A stretch of 64,000 bases of DNA, from NCBI RefSeq assembly GCF_022760755.1, contig NZ_JAIVFP010000001.1, forward strand, positions 2,026,001 to 2,090,000. The letters run 5' to 3'. Below the pieces are notes generated by a model. That model saw only the letters and a program-made list of their open reading frames with translations, was not told where the DNA came from and did no database searches. This document shows positions 7,879 through 16,211 of the stretch, piece after piece. Source of the DNA: Candidatus Rhodoblastus alkanivorans (GTDB lineage Bacteria > Pseudomonadota > Alphaproteobacteria > Rhizobiales > Beijerinckiaceae). A program made the translations under genes and the position numbers. Numbering within the stretch: position 1 is the first letter of the stretch; the number at the start of each line of letters is the position of its first letter.

Positions 7879-10179
7879 TCAGATCTTTTGCGAGATGCCG
7901 ATGAAGAAGCCGCGTCGCGGCCCGTATTGCGGCGCGAAAACGCCGATGCCGCTGCCGTCGCGGATCGCGTAGATCGTGTCGAACAGGTTGACGACGTCGA
8001 AGCGGATCGTCACCGGCTTCATGTCCGGCGCCCATTTGAATTGGTGCATGGCGCCGAGATTGAACTGCACATAGGGCGCGGAGGTCTGGGTGTTGGCGAA
8101 GCCGGCGCGCAGGCCGCTGCCATAGATCATGTCGGCGCTGAATCGCGTTCCCTGCCAGCGATAGGAGGCGCCGGCCGACGCCGTGAGCGTCTGGGAATGA
8201 TCGGTATAAATGTAATGGTTCGAGATGAAGGCGAGTTCATCCGGGTCGAACAGATATTGGTTCGAGACGACATTGGTCGCCATCTGTTTGGCGAGCGCGA
8301 GATTGGCATAGGCCCGGAAGTCGCCCTGTTCGTAATTCACCTTGAATTCGAGGCCCTGGTTGAAACCCTTGGCGTAATTGAATGCGGTGAGGACCAGAGC
8401 CTGGCCGAACTGGCCGTCGTCGAGCAGGTCCTGGGCCCATTTCAGATAGCCGTCGATTCCGATGGTCAGGCCGGGGAGGACCTTCTGCTCTATCCCGGCG
8501 TCGAGATAGGTCCCGTGTTCGGGCAGGACCGAACCGGACTGGCTGACCGCCGGCGCGGCGGTGGTATTGGCGAAATCGGCGAGATTGACGGGGGCGCTCA
8601 GCGCCTGCGACGGCGGCGTGAAATAGCGCGCGAAGCCGATGTGCATATTCGTGCTGTCGAACGGCGCATAGGTCAGGCTGAGGCGCGGACTGAACTGATT
8701 GGCGTCGACATATTGATACATCTGGTCGAAACGCAGCCCGGCGTTGAGCGTCAGTTGCCGGCTGATCTTCCATTCGTCCTGGAGATAGGCGCCGAGGAGC
8801 CAGCCGAATTTCGAGCTTTTATCGACCGGCGCCGGAAAGGGCGCGCCATAGGGATCGCCACCGGCGTCCGTGGCGAAGACGAAGGACGAATTGCGGACAT
8901 AAGTGTCTTCGCCGCTGGCGTAGAGGCCGCCGCGGATCGTGTGCGCGTCGTTGTAATGATATGCGGCGTCGACGCTGACGCCATTCAGGAAACTGTCACG
9001 CAGCACGTCGGAGGCGACGCCGTTGTAAAGCAGGTCGCCGTAGGTGTCCGGCATGAAGTGAAGCTCGCTGTAGCGCGAGAAATAGGCGAACTGGAAATCC
9101 AGCGCGCCGGCGGATTTCTGCCACGCCAGAACGTTGTAGAGGCTCGCCTCATACTGGTTTTCCGCGACGGCCGACGACGGAAAGGCCGCCGAGTTGGGCA
9201 GCAGCGCCGCGACGCCGGGAAAAGGCGTCTGCCAGGGGGTCGCCGGAATTTGGTAGGTTCCGACGGCGCTCCCGGTGAGGAAGCTCAGCCGCGAGCCGTC
9301 TTCGAGAATGGTCGAGACATAGCCGAAGAATTTGTTCAGCGCGTCGCGGTCGTGGATCGCATTATAGGCCGGCGTCGTGTTCTCGATGCCGAGATTGCTC
9401 TGGGAATATTGGCCGGTGAAGAAATATTGGGTCTGGCCCGACGACCCGCCATATTCGAAGCTTGGCGTGATCGTTCCATGGCTGCCGCCGTAAACCCCGA
9501 CGGCGCCGCCGCCGTCGAAGACGCCGTTCTTGCTGGTGACGTCGATGATTCCCGAGGTATGAAGGCCGAATTGCGCCGGCAGGGCGCCCGTCAGCAGCGA
9601 CATATTGCCGATGAACTGGGTGTCGAGCAGAGTGCCGAAGCCCGCCACACCTTCGGGCAGCAGCACGCCGTTGACGCGGTATTGGACATTGGCGTGCTCG
9701 TTGCGGATGTGCAGCGATCCGCTCGCGGCGGAATCCTGCGAGACGCCCGGCGCCTGGAGCAGGACCTTGTCGAGCGGCGCGTTGGCGCCCTGCGGCGCCT
9801 GTGCGATCGCCGCGCCGCTGATGTCATAGGGACTCACGCCGAGCGGCGGGAGGATGTTGGCGCGCGCTTTGTTCAGGCCCGTTGTGTTTTGAGCGAGAGC
9901 GCGCGCTTCGGCCGCTGCGGGCGTTTCAGCTTCGGGCGTTGGCTGTCGCGGGTGGGGCAGGGGCGCCGCCGCTCGATGGGCGATGCGCCGAATATTCGGA
10001 TGCGGCGCCGGCTTGCGCGCAACCGCGATCTTCCTCCTCGGCGCGGCCGGCTTTTGCTGGCGCACGGTGACTTCCGGAAGGTTGGTCTGGGCGCGCGCGG
10101 CACAATGCCAACTCAAGGCCGCCATCGAACCACCCAGCATCAACAATTGTCGCCATCCGGTCGCCCGCGTGTATTTCAT
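7879..10179 (-). CDS. TonB-dependent outer-membrane receptor (probable metal uptake)
   Basis: A 766-residue receptor. Residues 1-31 form a signal peptide (MKYTRATGWRQLLMLGGSMA ... AARAQ). LPEVTV just after it resembles a TonB box. The plug domain lies around residues 90-220 (LDKVLLQAPGVSQDSAASGS, RVNGVLLPEG), then a 22-strand barrel ending GFFIGISQKI with a C-terminal hydrophobic/charged pattern. It heads an operon with exbB, exbD and tonB. A Zur-like palindrome lies 25-45 bases upstream of the ATG, suggesting induction under zinc limitation and a zinc or zincophore substrate. The ligand is inferred only from that site. An upstream in-frame start at 10302 is less likely because it would precede the signal peptide. 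Confidence 0.9.
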   Translation of the reverse strand: MKYTRATGWRQLLMLGGSMAALSWHCAARAQTNLPEVTVRQQKPAAPRRKIAVARKPAPHPNIRRIAHRAAAPLPHPRQPTPEAETPAAAEARALAQNTTGLNKARANILPPLGVSPYDISGAAIAQAPQGANAPLDKVLLQAPGVSQDSAASGSLHIRNEHANVQYRVNGVLLPEGVAGFGTLLDTQFIGNMSLLTGALPAQFGLHTSGIIDVTSKNGVFDGGGAVGVYGGSHGTITPSFEYGGSSGQTQYFFTGQYSQSNLGIENTTPAYNAIHDRDALNKFFGYVSTILEDGSRLSFLTGSAVGTYQIPATPWQTPFPGVAALLPNSAAFPSSAVAENQYEASLYNVLAWQKSAGALDFQFAYFSRYSELHFMPDTYGDLLYNGVASDVLRDSFLNGVSVDAAYHYNDAHTIRGGLYASGEDTYVRNSSFVFATDAGGDPYGAPFPAPVDKSSKFGWLLGAYLQDEWKISRQLTLNAGLRFDQMYQYVDANQFSPRLSLTYAPFDSTNMHIGFARYFTPPSQALSAPVNLADFANTTAAPAVSQSGSVLPEHGTYLDAGIEQKVLPGLTIGIDGYLKWAQDLLDDGQFGQALVLTAFNYAKGFNQGLEFKVNYEQGDFRAYANLALAKQMATNVVSNQYLFDPDELAFISNHYIYTDHSQTLTASAGASYRWQGTRFSADMIYGSGLRAGFANTQTSAPYVQFNLGAMHQFKWAPDMKPVTIRFDVVNLFDTIYAIRDGSGIGVFAPQYGPRRGFFIGISQKI

Positions 10180-10202
10180 TGCCGTCCCAGTCCGTCGCCC
10201 GC

Positions 10203-10224
10203 ATGTTATTTTATAACATAACAT
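10203..10224 (-). promoter_or_regulatory. Zur-like operator upstream of the TonB-receptor operon
   Basis: ATGTTAT-TTT-ATAACAT (10203-10219) is a perfect 7-bp inverted repeat with a second ATAACAT copy overlapping at 10218-10224. It resembles the TGTTATA/TATAACA-type boxes bound by Zur in alphaproteobacteria. It lies 24 bases before the receptor start codon, a position suited to repression when zinc is plentiful. Identification is by eye. Confidence 0.5.
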
Positions 10225-10369
10225 ATCGAGACCACGGCCTGTCAACTCGTTCGGCGTCGGGCGGGAACACGAAACAGGGACTTGCGCCGGACGCCAATTC
10301 ATGGGCGGCGTCGACTTCGCTGCAAGCGCGGCAAAGCCCCTCTATCTCAGATACTTGCCGCTGCGGTCG

Positions 10370-10502
10370 AAACCCGGCCTTGATCGCTTCCTCCGCCAGA
10401 AGGGTGTCGATCTGCGGGCTTCGATCTCATCGCCGCGGCCGCATCGACCGCAGATCAGCAACAACCCGTGGGGGTGATGGCTGGCCTGCTGCCGGTTTCG
10501 GG
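10370..10502. repeat. Duplicated block next to MITE copy 3
   Basis: About 133 bp, including CCTTGATCGCTTCCTCCGCC and CGACCGCAGATCAGCAACAA, matches 16857-16988 with few changes. In both places the block abuts the left end of a MITE-like repeat. It ends with CCTGCTGCCGGTTTCG, 16 bases also present at 2762-2777. Nothing else is recognised between 10225 and 10657. Confidence 0.8.
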
Positions 10503-10603
10503 GTTACGGCGACGTGATGCGAATTGTAAAATTAGCCGAAGGGGATTCATTTCATGTGGCTTCAGCCAAAATAATTGTTGGATTTCGTATCATGTCCCCT
10601 TAA
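10503..10603. repeat. MITE-like repeat, copy 3
   Basis: It begins GTTACGGCGACGTGATGCGA and ends TTTCGTATCATGTCCCCTTA, so the terminal inverted repeats are recognisable. The interior is diverged from copies 1 and 2 but nearly the same as copy 4. It is followed by short TAATGCC-type repeats. Confidence 0.75.
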
Positions 10604-10649
10604 TGCCCTTGATGCCCGGTAATGCCCGCGGGCCCCGGGCAATGCCAAA

Positions 10650-11663
10650 TCAGGTCCTCAGTGACGGATCAGGGCTAGAAGAATGATGATCGGGATCGGA
10701 ACGCCGAGCATCCAGAGCAAGATGGAACGGCCCATGACTTTTCTCCGCGTTGGAGGCGTTTCGCCAGCGTGTCAGATGGCTGGCGTCAAAGTTTTCGTCA
10801 CGGTGGCGACCGCCCACGCTGGCTCCCCACCAGGCCGCCGCAGCGCCGAGGACCATCGAGGCGGCGGTCAGGAATGCGAGGAGGATCCCGGCTTTGCGCG
10901 CGGTTTCAGTCGCTGCCCGCTCTTTGTCGGCTGAAGTTTTGATCTGAGCGGAAATTGCATCGACGCGTTTTTCGGCGTCAGCCGGCTTGAGGCCGGCGCG
11001 CGCCGAGACAATACGCGCCAGATAGGCGCGATCATCGGCGTTCAGAGAACCATCGGCCGCGCCCTTCCTCAATATTCGCGCGACTTCCTGACGCGACGAG
11101 TCCGAGTTCCCGCTCCCGCCCATCGTCGCTCCATCGTTTCGCAGCAGGGCGTCGGCTTCGTAGCCCATGGGATCGACCCCAGGCGAGATGCTCGACGCAA
11201 TGGCCGATGACGCGGACTTTCCATGATCGGCGCCGCCTTTGATCGCGGACGACAAGGACATCGTGGTGACAGCGGATGAAAGTGAAAATGTCGCGAGCGA
11301 CGTGCCGATGACCACTGCAACTGCCCAGACGACAAGGCCATGCGCGCCATCCCTGACATGGACCTGATGGGGCGTCGCGCCATCGATGGGACGGCGCAAA
11401 CAGCCCGTGACATATCCACCCGCGACGAAGCTGGAGACCGTGATCCAGGTGAACCAAAGCGCCAGAGCGACGTAAAATATTGCTGGCGATGGGCCGTGAT
11501 AAGGGGAAACAAGCGAAAGGCCGATAGCGGAGCCGAAGGCAGTCATCAGCACGATGATCGCGGAAGCAAGAATCGCCCCCGCAAAGATTGCCGACCATTC
11601 GACGTAGGACGCCCCGGACGGACCGCGTGCAATTGGACTGGCTGGCGTTGATGTGTCGGTCAT
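10650..11663 (-). CDS. Hypothetical multi-pass membrane protein
   Basis: A 337-residue protein with predicted membrane helices at about residues 24-50 (WSAIFAGAILASAIIVLMTA), 60-85, 110-140 and 262-285 (AGILLAFLTAASMVLGAAAA). Between them lies a soluble region with coiled-coil-like DAEKRVDAISAQIKTSADKE. The architecture resembles Rhizobiales proteins of unknown function found near general stress genes. Here a CsbD-like gene and two membrane miniproteins are close by. The last ~35 residues are polar, low-complexity and overlap the 25-residue gene at 10658, so the true C-terminus may be poorly conserved. No enzymatic motif was seen. Confidence 0.75.
   Translation of the reverse strand: MTDTSTPASPIARGPSGASYVEWSAIFAGAILASAIIVLMTAFGSAIGLSLVSPYHGPSPAIFYVALALWFTWITVSSFVAGGYVTGCLRRPIDGATPHQVHVRDGAHGLVVWAVAVVIGTSLATFSLSSAVTTMSLSSAIKGGADHGKSASSAIASSISPGVDPMGYEADALLRNDGATMGGSGNSDSSRQEVARILRKGAADGSLNADDRAYLARIVSARAGLKPADAEKRVDAISAQIKTSADKERAATETARKAGILLAFLTAASMVLGAAAAWWGASVGGRHRDENFDASHLTRWRNASNAEKSHGPFHLALDARRSDPDHHSSSPDPSLRT
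10658..10735 (-). CDS. 25-residue membrane miniprotein
   Basis: The frame MGRSILLWMLGVPIPIIILL-ALIRH overlaps the 3' end of the larger membrane-protein gene in another frame. It is almost entirely one hydrophobic helix with the G-V-P-I-P-I-I break. I recall very similar tiny proteins (MGR-x-ILLWLLGVPIP...) annotated in many Rhizobiales genomes, which is the reason for calling it. Function unknown. Confidence 0.6.
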   Translation of the reverse strand: MGRSILLWMLGVPIPIIILLALIRH

Positions 11664-11688
11664 GGCCGCGTCTTTCTTCTTGTCTTGC

Positions 11689-11763
11689 TCAGCGCAAGCC
11701 GAGGAATGAAAGGATGAACATGACGACCACGATGAGGCCGACGATATAGATGATGCCGTTCAC
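11689..11763 (-). CDS. 24-residue membrane miniprotein
   Basis: GTG-started frame (M/V)NGIIYIVGLIVVVMFILSF-LGLR with AGAGGG upstream as ribosome binding site. It is a single hydrophobic helix. Very similar peptides ending ILSFLGLR are, to my recollection, frequent in Rhizobiales beside stress-response genes. It lies just upstream of the 337-residue membrane protein and likely shares its transcript. Function unknown. Confidence 0.6.
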   Translation of the reverse strand: MNGIIYIVGLIVVVMFILSFLGLR

Positions 11764-11949
11764 ACAGCCCTCTATGGAAGCGACGATCCGGATCAGGCGT
11801 CGCCTCGCCGATAACCTTGTCTCAAATGAAATTGGACAATCCTGAGATCGGGCGAAGGAGTCGGCGGGAGACGCATTCGCCCGAACGCGCTATCGTGAAA
11901 AAGCGGCGCGAATGAGCCGCCCTTTTTCACGACTGGCCTGAGGCCCCGA

Positions 11950-12141
11950 TCAAGCCTTGTCTACGATTTCCTTGATCGCGTCCTTGGTCTTGCCAACGGC
12001 CTCCTGCGTCTTGCCCTTGAGCTTCTGCGCGGCGCCTTCAACTTCAAGGTTCGGGTTGCCGACGGCATGGCCCGCGGCCTCCTTGACGGCGCCGGCGACC
12101 TGATTGGCTGCGCCCTTAACTTTGTCGCTCATACTGCCCAT
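11950..12141 (-). CDS. CsbD-family stress-response protein
   Basis: The 63-residue protein MGSMSDKVKGAANQVAGAVK continues EAAGHAVGNPNLEVEGAAQK and KLKGKTQEAVGKTKDAIKEI. This is the CsbD/YjbJ repeat pattern of small, hydrophilic, helix-rich proteins induced by general stress. The ATG at 12141 is preceded by GAGGAG at the right distance. An alternative ATG lies three codons in. The exact molecular role of the family is unknown. The neighbourhood of small membrane proteins suggests a stress/envelope gene cluster. Confidence 0.9.
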   Translation of the reverse strand: MGSMSDKVKGAANQVAGAVKEAAGHAVGNPNLEVEGAAQKLKGKTQEAVGKTKDAIKEIVDKA

Positions 12142-12331
12142 GATCAATCTCCTCGGGGATTGAGGCGAAGCGTTCCCGCGCATCGCCTCCTGGGTTGCTG
12201 TTCGCGGGTCCGACAATATGAGGCGTCGACGGATCGCGAACAGGCTCGGAAAATACCCATCCATGTCGGGCCAGCGCGGCGAGGGAAACGTGGGGCGCGG
12301 GCCTGTTCGAAATCGTGTTCGTGAACCGGGT

Positions 12332-12595
12332 TCAGTATCGGCCACGCCCATAACCATGCCCGTGACCATAGCGATAGCCATGGCCATAGCCATGCCCGCG
12401 CCCCCAGCCGTAATGGTGGCCACGGGACCAGCCGCCATGCCGGCCTTGGCGCCCGTAATATCCATGAACCTGCGTGATCATCGCCTCGGATTGGCCCGCA
12501 ACCACGCCCGATGAAGGCGCGAGAGGCATGGCTCCGGCAGGGAGGGCCAAAGTCAGACCAAGCGCGATCAGCGCGCCGCTCAACATCGTTTTCAT
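12332..12595 (-). CDS. Secreted Gly/His/Tyr-rich small protein
   Basis: The 87-residue protein has a signal peptide (MKTMLSGALIALGLTLALPA, cleavage after AGA) and a mature C-terminus rich in Gly, His, Tyr and Arg (YGRQGRHGGW ... HGYGRGRY). The composition could bind metals or surfaces, but that is speculation. AGGAGA upstream of the ATG supports the start. It belongs to a series of similar low-complexity exported proteins in this window. Function unknown. Confidence 0.7.
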   Translation of the reverse strand: MKTMLSGALIALGLTLALPAGAMPLAPSSGVVAGQSEAMITQVHGYYGRQGRHGGWSRGHHYGWGRGHGYGHGYRYGHGHGYGRGRY

Positions 12596-12657
12596 TCAGA
12601 TTCTCCTTCATTCGTGCATCGCGCCTGCGCGCACAATTTCCGTTGCGCGCGAAGCGC

Positions 12658-13087
12658 TCAGTCCAGGCCGCCTGTCGCCGGAGGAACGCCGGTTACCTCG
12701 CGCTCTTCGAAATCGCCGCAGGAGCCGTCGAAGGCCGAAAGCGCGTCCTCGATATAGTTCGGCAGCAGCGCCGTCCCGAGCAGATAGCCGGCTGTATTCG
12801 TCTCCCGGCTCCGTCCGGATTCCGAACCTCCGAGCGCCATTCGGGGGTAAAATCGCCCCGCCCGATCCAGGCGAACGCGACGAGGGCGTCCATCTCGTCG
12901 CGTCAAGGGCGTCGATGAATTCCCGCAATTCCTGCATGAAATGCCGGTCGGCGGCATCGGTCAGGGTGATGGTCGAGCAATCGTCTGACGGATTGGACGC
13001 ATCAGGTCTGACGCCTTCGTCCTCCGACAGGAGTTCGCGCGCCTTGACCACGATGAAACAGACTTTGTCCATATTGATTTCCGGCAT
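12658..13087 (-). pseudogene. DUF3775-family gene broken by two apparent frameshifts
   Basis: Three consecutive frames together give one DUF3775-like protein. The pieces are MPEINMDKVCFIVVKARELL ... FMQELREFIDALDAT (frame 1, to about 12,905), then MDALVAFAWIGRGDFTPEW (frame 2, to about 12,815), then TAGYLLGTALLPNYIEDALS ... FEEREVTG (frame 3, stop near 12,658). Each junction needs a single-base shift. It may be a true pseudogene or carry assembly errors. A DUF3775 protein normally has about 130-140 residues, matching the summed length. The family has no known function. Confidence 0.7.
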
Positions 13088-13170
13088 ATCCGCTTCATTG
13101 TCGCGCGCATTCGCGGCTCATCCTCTCGCGGTTCGGAGCCGGAGAAAGGCTCCGGCGCCTGCAGGTCCCA

Positions 13171-13800
13171 TCAGCGTTGGCCGCCGGGGCCTCCGCCCCC
13201 GCCGCCAGGGCCACCCCCGGCGCCGCCTGGGCCGGCGCCACCACCTGGACCGCCGACAGCGGGGCCGCCGCCTCGCATTGGACTGCCGCCTCCGTGACCG
13301 CCGCCTCCGGGCACGCGGCCATGGCCAGCGCCTGGCCCGATTCCTGCCGGCCCGATTCCTGGATGACCGCCTCTCGCGCCGCCGCCAGGGCCTGCTCCAG
13401 GCCCTGCTCCAGGCCCTGCTCCAGGGCCTGCTCCAGGCCCGGCGCCAAGGCCGCCTCTCGGAGCGCCAGGCGCCACAACCCCGCGTGCGGGGTTGTGGCG
13501 CGTATCGACGCCTTTCCGATGACCAGGAGAGATCCAGCCCTGCCAGCCATAGCCGCCGCCCCAACCCATGCCACGCCGCTTCGCATAGCCGCACCAATAC
13601 CAACCGGGTCCTTGCCACCCAAACGGGTACCAGCAGTAGCGATGGCCGCCGAAGCGATACTGGATGTTTTCGATGTTGCTCACGGGAACTGCGCCGCGCA
13701 GCCCATTGAACAAAGGCGCGGCTTCCGCAGATTTGGCGTAGAGATTGGCGCCACCCGTAAGCGAAATCGCGGACACCGCCGCAAGGATGAATGTTCGCAT
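13171..13800 (-). CDS. Secreted Gly/Pro-rich repeat protein
   Basis: A 209-residue protein with a signal peptide (MRTFILAAVSAISLTGGANL, cleavage near AEA). It has an aromatic segment with paired Cys (YCWYPFGWQGPGWYWCGYAK) and a long tail of GAGPGAGPGAGPG and GGGG repeats. The first ~95 residues resemble small exported proteins of Rhizobiales. The tail comes from a 12-bp tandem DNA repeat (13384-13440). A 15-bp perfect hairpin (13470-13501) joins the two parts and may mark an insertion. The reading frame stays open throughout. Function unknown. Confidence 0.65.
   Translation of the reverse strand: MRTFILAAVSAISLTGGANLYAKSAEAAPLFNGLRGAVPVSNIENIQYRFGGHRYCWYPFGWQGPGWYWCGYAKRRGMGWGGGYGWQGWISPGHRKGVDTRHNPARGVVAPGAPRGGLGAGPGAGPGAGPGAGPGAGPGGGARGGHPGIGPAGIGPGAGHGRVPGGGGHGGGSPMRGGGPAVGGPGGGAGPGGAGGGPGGGGGGPGGQR
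13470..13501. repeat. Perfect inverted repeat within the Gly-rich gene
   Basis: GCGCCACAACCCCGC (13470-13484) pairs exactly with GCGGGGTTGTGGCGC (13487-13501), leaving a 2-base loop. It is located exactly between the conserved part of the protein and its GAGPG repeat tail. Confidence 0.85.
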
Positions 13801-14024
13801 GAGTTTTCGCTCTTCCTCTTTAACGCCGCAGCGCCGATGTTGAGGCGGCGCGCTCGGTGCAATGAGGGGTTAGTTTTGCTCCAGCTCACGTTCGGCGGCA
13901 GAATCGGAAACTACTCATGCGGCCCGTAAAGGGCCGGTTGAGATCACTGAGGCGCCGGTGACATCGGGGATTTGCGCTTTGTTCTGCTGGTTGCCGCTCG
14001 GAAATAGCGGGGGCGGGCTGTTCC

Positions 14025-14047
14025 CGCCGTCCACCCCATCACCGTAA
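14025..14047 (-). repeat. Orphan copy of the IS110 left end
   Basis: Twenty-three bases are identical, in reverse orientation, to 3979-4001 at the left end of the IS110 element (core GGTGATGGGGTGGACGG). No transposase lies beside it. Bases 13801-14092 otherwise contain no recognisable gene, so this is probably a relic of a related IS copy. Confidence 0.6.
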
Positions 14048-14092
14048 TTCCCGTTCACCAACCGTGTCCAAGACGGTGAACATGTGCCAGCG

Positions 14093-15925
14093 TCAGATGT
14101 AGCCATCGGGCGTGTAGGGCTTGAAGGGCGCGCGGCCGCGGCGCATTTGCAGCCGCCGGTCGATGCGCGCCAGCGGTTCCGAACGCGGGTAAAGCGGATC
14201 GTCGGGCAGGACGAAACGGTCCTCGCGGCCGCTGGCGTAGCCGGCGAGCTTGTAAAGGCGCGCGCTTAATCCGGCGAAGGATGCGCCTTGCATAACGCCG
14301 TCGAGAACGGCTCGCATCGCGTTGCGACCGGTGTTGCGGAAGAAATTCACCGGCGAACTGGCGGCGATTTCCATGAGTTGGGACGCCGGAACATGCGCGA
14401 TCGCTAACTTGGCCTTCTCGACTCCCCAGCAGCTTCCGTCGAGATAGACGAGCGGATTTTTCGCCTCCCTGGATCGCCTTTCGAGCAGCATGGCGAAATT
14501 CGAATAGGGCAGGCGCCAAAGATGCGGCTTTTTTTTCAGGTTGAACAGGATGTCGATTCTCATCGTCCTTCCCTTCTCGACTTTCCGTCCCTCCAGATCG
14601 AACCCCGTTCGATAGAGGACCATGGCGTCGTCGTCGTCGCCGTCGGAATGGCCGTCGCGGACGAGAAAGTCGAGCTTTCCTTTCGCGATTTCGTTCTCGA
14701 CGAAGGCGGGCGCGACGGCGACGGCCATTCGCCTGGTGAACCTGAACCCGAGAGACCTGAAATAGGACGTATAGGCGGCGACGAGATCCCGCACGTCGTT
14801 GGGGGCGAGCGTCGCGTCGAGCGCAACCAGTCCGCGCCGCGTGTGTCCTGGGAAGGCGGACGGCGGGGTCTCGCCGTCGTTCATGACTGGGGTGACATTG
14901 ATGTCGGCGGCATAGTCCCGATCGCCCTGCCTCCAGCTCCAGTGAAATTTCTTCACGCTCCCTGCCGTGCGAACGTCGATCTCGCCGAGCGGCTTCGTAT
15001 AGAATCCGAACCTGTTTTCGGCGCCGCCCTGGATCGGCTGCGATCCTAGCAGTTTGAACGTCACCTTGCCGTCCCGTTGATACGAGGACACGTCAGTGAA
15101 ATTGATCGAATCCTTCTTATGGAACAACAGCGTCGCTGCGTTCCACGCGAACACCCACCCCTTATATGGCCCCATCGTGATCGCGGCCGGCCCATTCGAA
15201 ATGCGTTCCGCCGACCTGTATCCATAGATGTAAAGGTACGCCTCGATCTCCTTGCGCGACATGAAGGCCTTGAAGACGCGGCTGTACTCCACCCATCCGG
15301 CATAGTCGTCGAGACGTCCTGACGACAGCGCGTCCATCAGGAAATAGGCGACGAGAGGCTTGAGCTTCCGCTTCAATGGACGCGGCATGAGGGCGATCGG
15401 ACGCCCGCATAGGCTTCCGGCGAGAAGGGCGTCGCCGAATGACCGATAGACTTCGGAGTCCTTCGGGCCGACCTTGATGACGTAGTTGTTGGCGTAAAGC
15501 CGTGAGATCGAAATGCTGCGGCCGTTGGGCAAAGTCTTTCGCCACGCGGAGCCGGCGAGGCCCTCGATGGGCACGTCCTCCCCGGCGCGCGCCAGACTCG
15601 CGGGCGGACGGGCCTTCCGTCCGAACCGCCTTTCCGCTTCGCGCGAAAAGCGTTGCGGCTCCTTGGCCGAGGTCGGGCCGCCGCGGTCGAGATCGTAGCC
15701 GATGGTGACGCCGTCCCACGAAACGGCGAGACGCTCGCGGGCCTGATCGACGAACACATGTTCGTCGGCGTTCAGCTGGAAGGCCGGCCCCAGTTCGAGC
15801 GACGAATAGTCGCAGGCGGGTGCGGCCGGCCGAACAGGCGCCGCGGCGGCGGAACATTCGGGGAGGGACAAGGCGCAGAGAAGGAAGACGAGGCGCAGGA
15901 TCATTTCCGGAAAAAGGCGGATCAA
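14093..15925 (-). CDS. Secreted protein with a candidate caspase-like (clan CD) C-terminal domain
   Basis: A 610-residue protein with a signal peptide (LRLVFLLCALSLPECSAAAA, residues ~10-30). I do not recognise the first 350 residues. The C-terminal third has caspase/gingipain-type spacing. LDFLVRDGHSDGDDDDA is a strand followed by a candidate catalytic His (~427). NPLVYLDGSCWGVEKAK is a strand followed by a candidate catalytic Cys (~488). SSPVNFFRNTGRNAMRAVLD then GVMQGASFAGL resembles the segment after the catalytic Cys in CHAT/C25-like domains. The His is followed by Ser rather than the usual Gly. The ATG overlaps the stop of the upstream small gene (ATGA), so the two are coupled. Protease activity is an inference. 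Confidence 0.6.
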   Translation of the reverse strand: MIRLFPEMILRLVFLLCALSLPECSAAAAPVRPAAPACDYSSLELGPAFQLNADEHVFVDQARERLAVSWDGVTIGYDLDRGGPTSAKEPQRFSREAERRFGRKARPPASLARAGEDVPIEGLAGSAWRKTLPNGRSISISRLYANNYVIKVGPKDSEVYRSFGDALLAGSLCGRPIALMPRPLKRKLKPLVAYFLMDALSSGRLDDYAGWVEYSRVFKAFMSRKEIEAYLYIYGYRSAERISNGPAAITMGPYKGWVFAWNAATLLFHKKDSINFTDVSSYQRDGKVTFKLLGSQPIQGGAENRFGFYTKPLGEIDVRTAGSVKKFHWSWRQGDRDYAADINVTPVMNDGETPPSAFPGHTRRGLVALDATLAPNDVRDLVAAYTSYFRSLGFRFTRRMAVAVAPAFVENEIAKGKLDFLVRDGHSDGDDDDAMVLYRTGFDLEGRKVEKGRTMRIDILFNLKKKPHLWRLPYSNFAMLLERRSREAKNPLVYLDGSCWGVEKAKLAIAHVPASQLMEIAASSPVNFFRNTGRNAMRAVLDGVMQGASFAGLSARLYKLAGYASGREDRFVLPDDPLYPRSEPLARIDRRLQMRRGRAPFKPYTPDGYI

Positions 15926-16211
15926 GATCCTCTCCTCGCGCCGGCCTCGTTGCCGAGAGGCGGCGCTCTCGTAACGACGATGCGGGCTGCTGGTTCCGCC
16001 TGCGCCATGCCGGAATCGTCGAAATTGGTCAAACTCAGATGGCGCGTGGCGGCGAAGCGGTCGTCGACGATTTTGTCCCGGTCGATCCTGTCGTCGTACC
16101 CATGACGAGTGATATGGACCATGTCGTCGGTCACGGCGAACTTTTTTTCAACGCGTCGAAGGTATGTTGGAGCAATTGCGCACGGCCTTCGACTTCCACG
16201 GTCGTAGTCAT
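15922..16211 (-). CDS. Hypothetical protein interrupted by an A7 tract frameshift
   Basis: From the ATG at 16211, which has an AAGGA ribosome binding site, the frame reads MTTTVEVEGRAQLLQHTFDA-LKK and then stops just past a run of seven A. A -1 shift at that run continues as KFAVTDDMVHITRHGYDDRI to a stop at 15922 that overlaps the caspase-like gene start. The joined product would be about 96 residues. Either ribosomal slippage on the A7 run, a one-base deletion or a sequencing error explains it. No family is recognised. The coupling suggests a functional link to the downstream gene. Confidence 0.45.
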
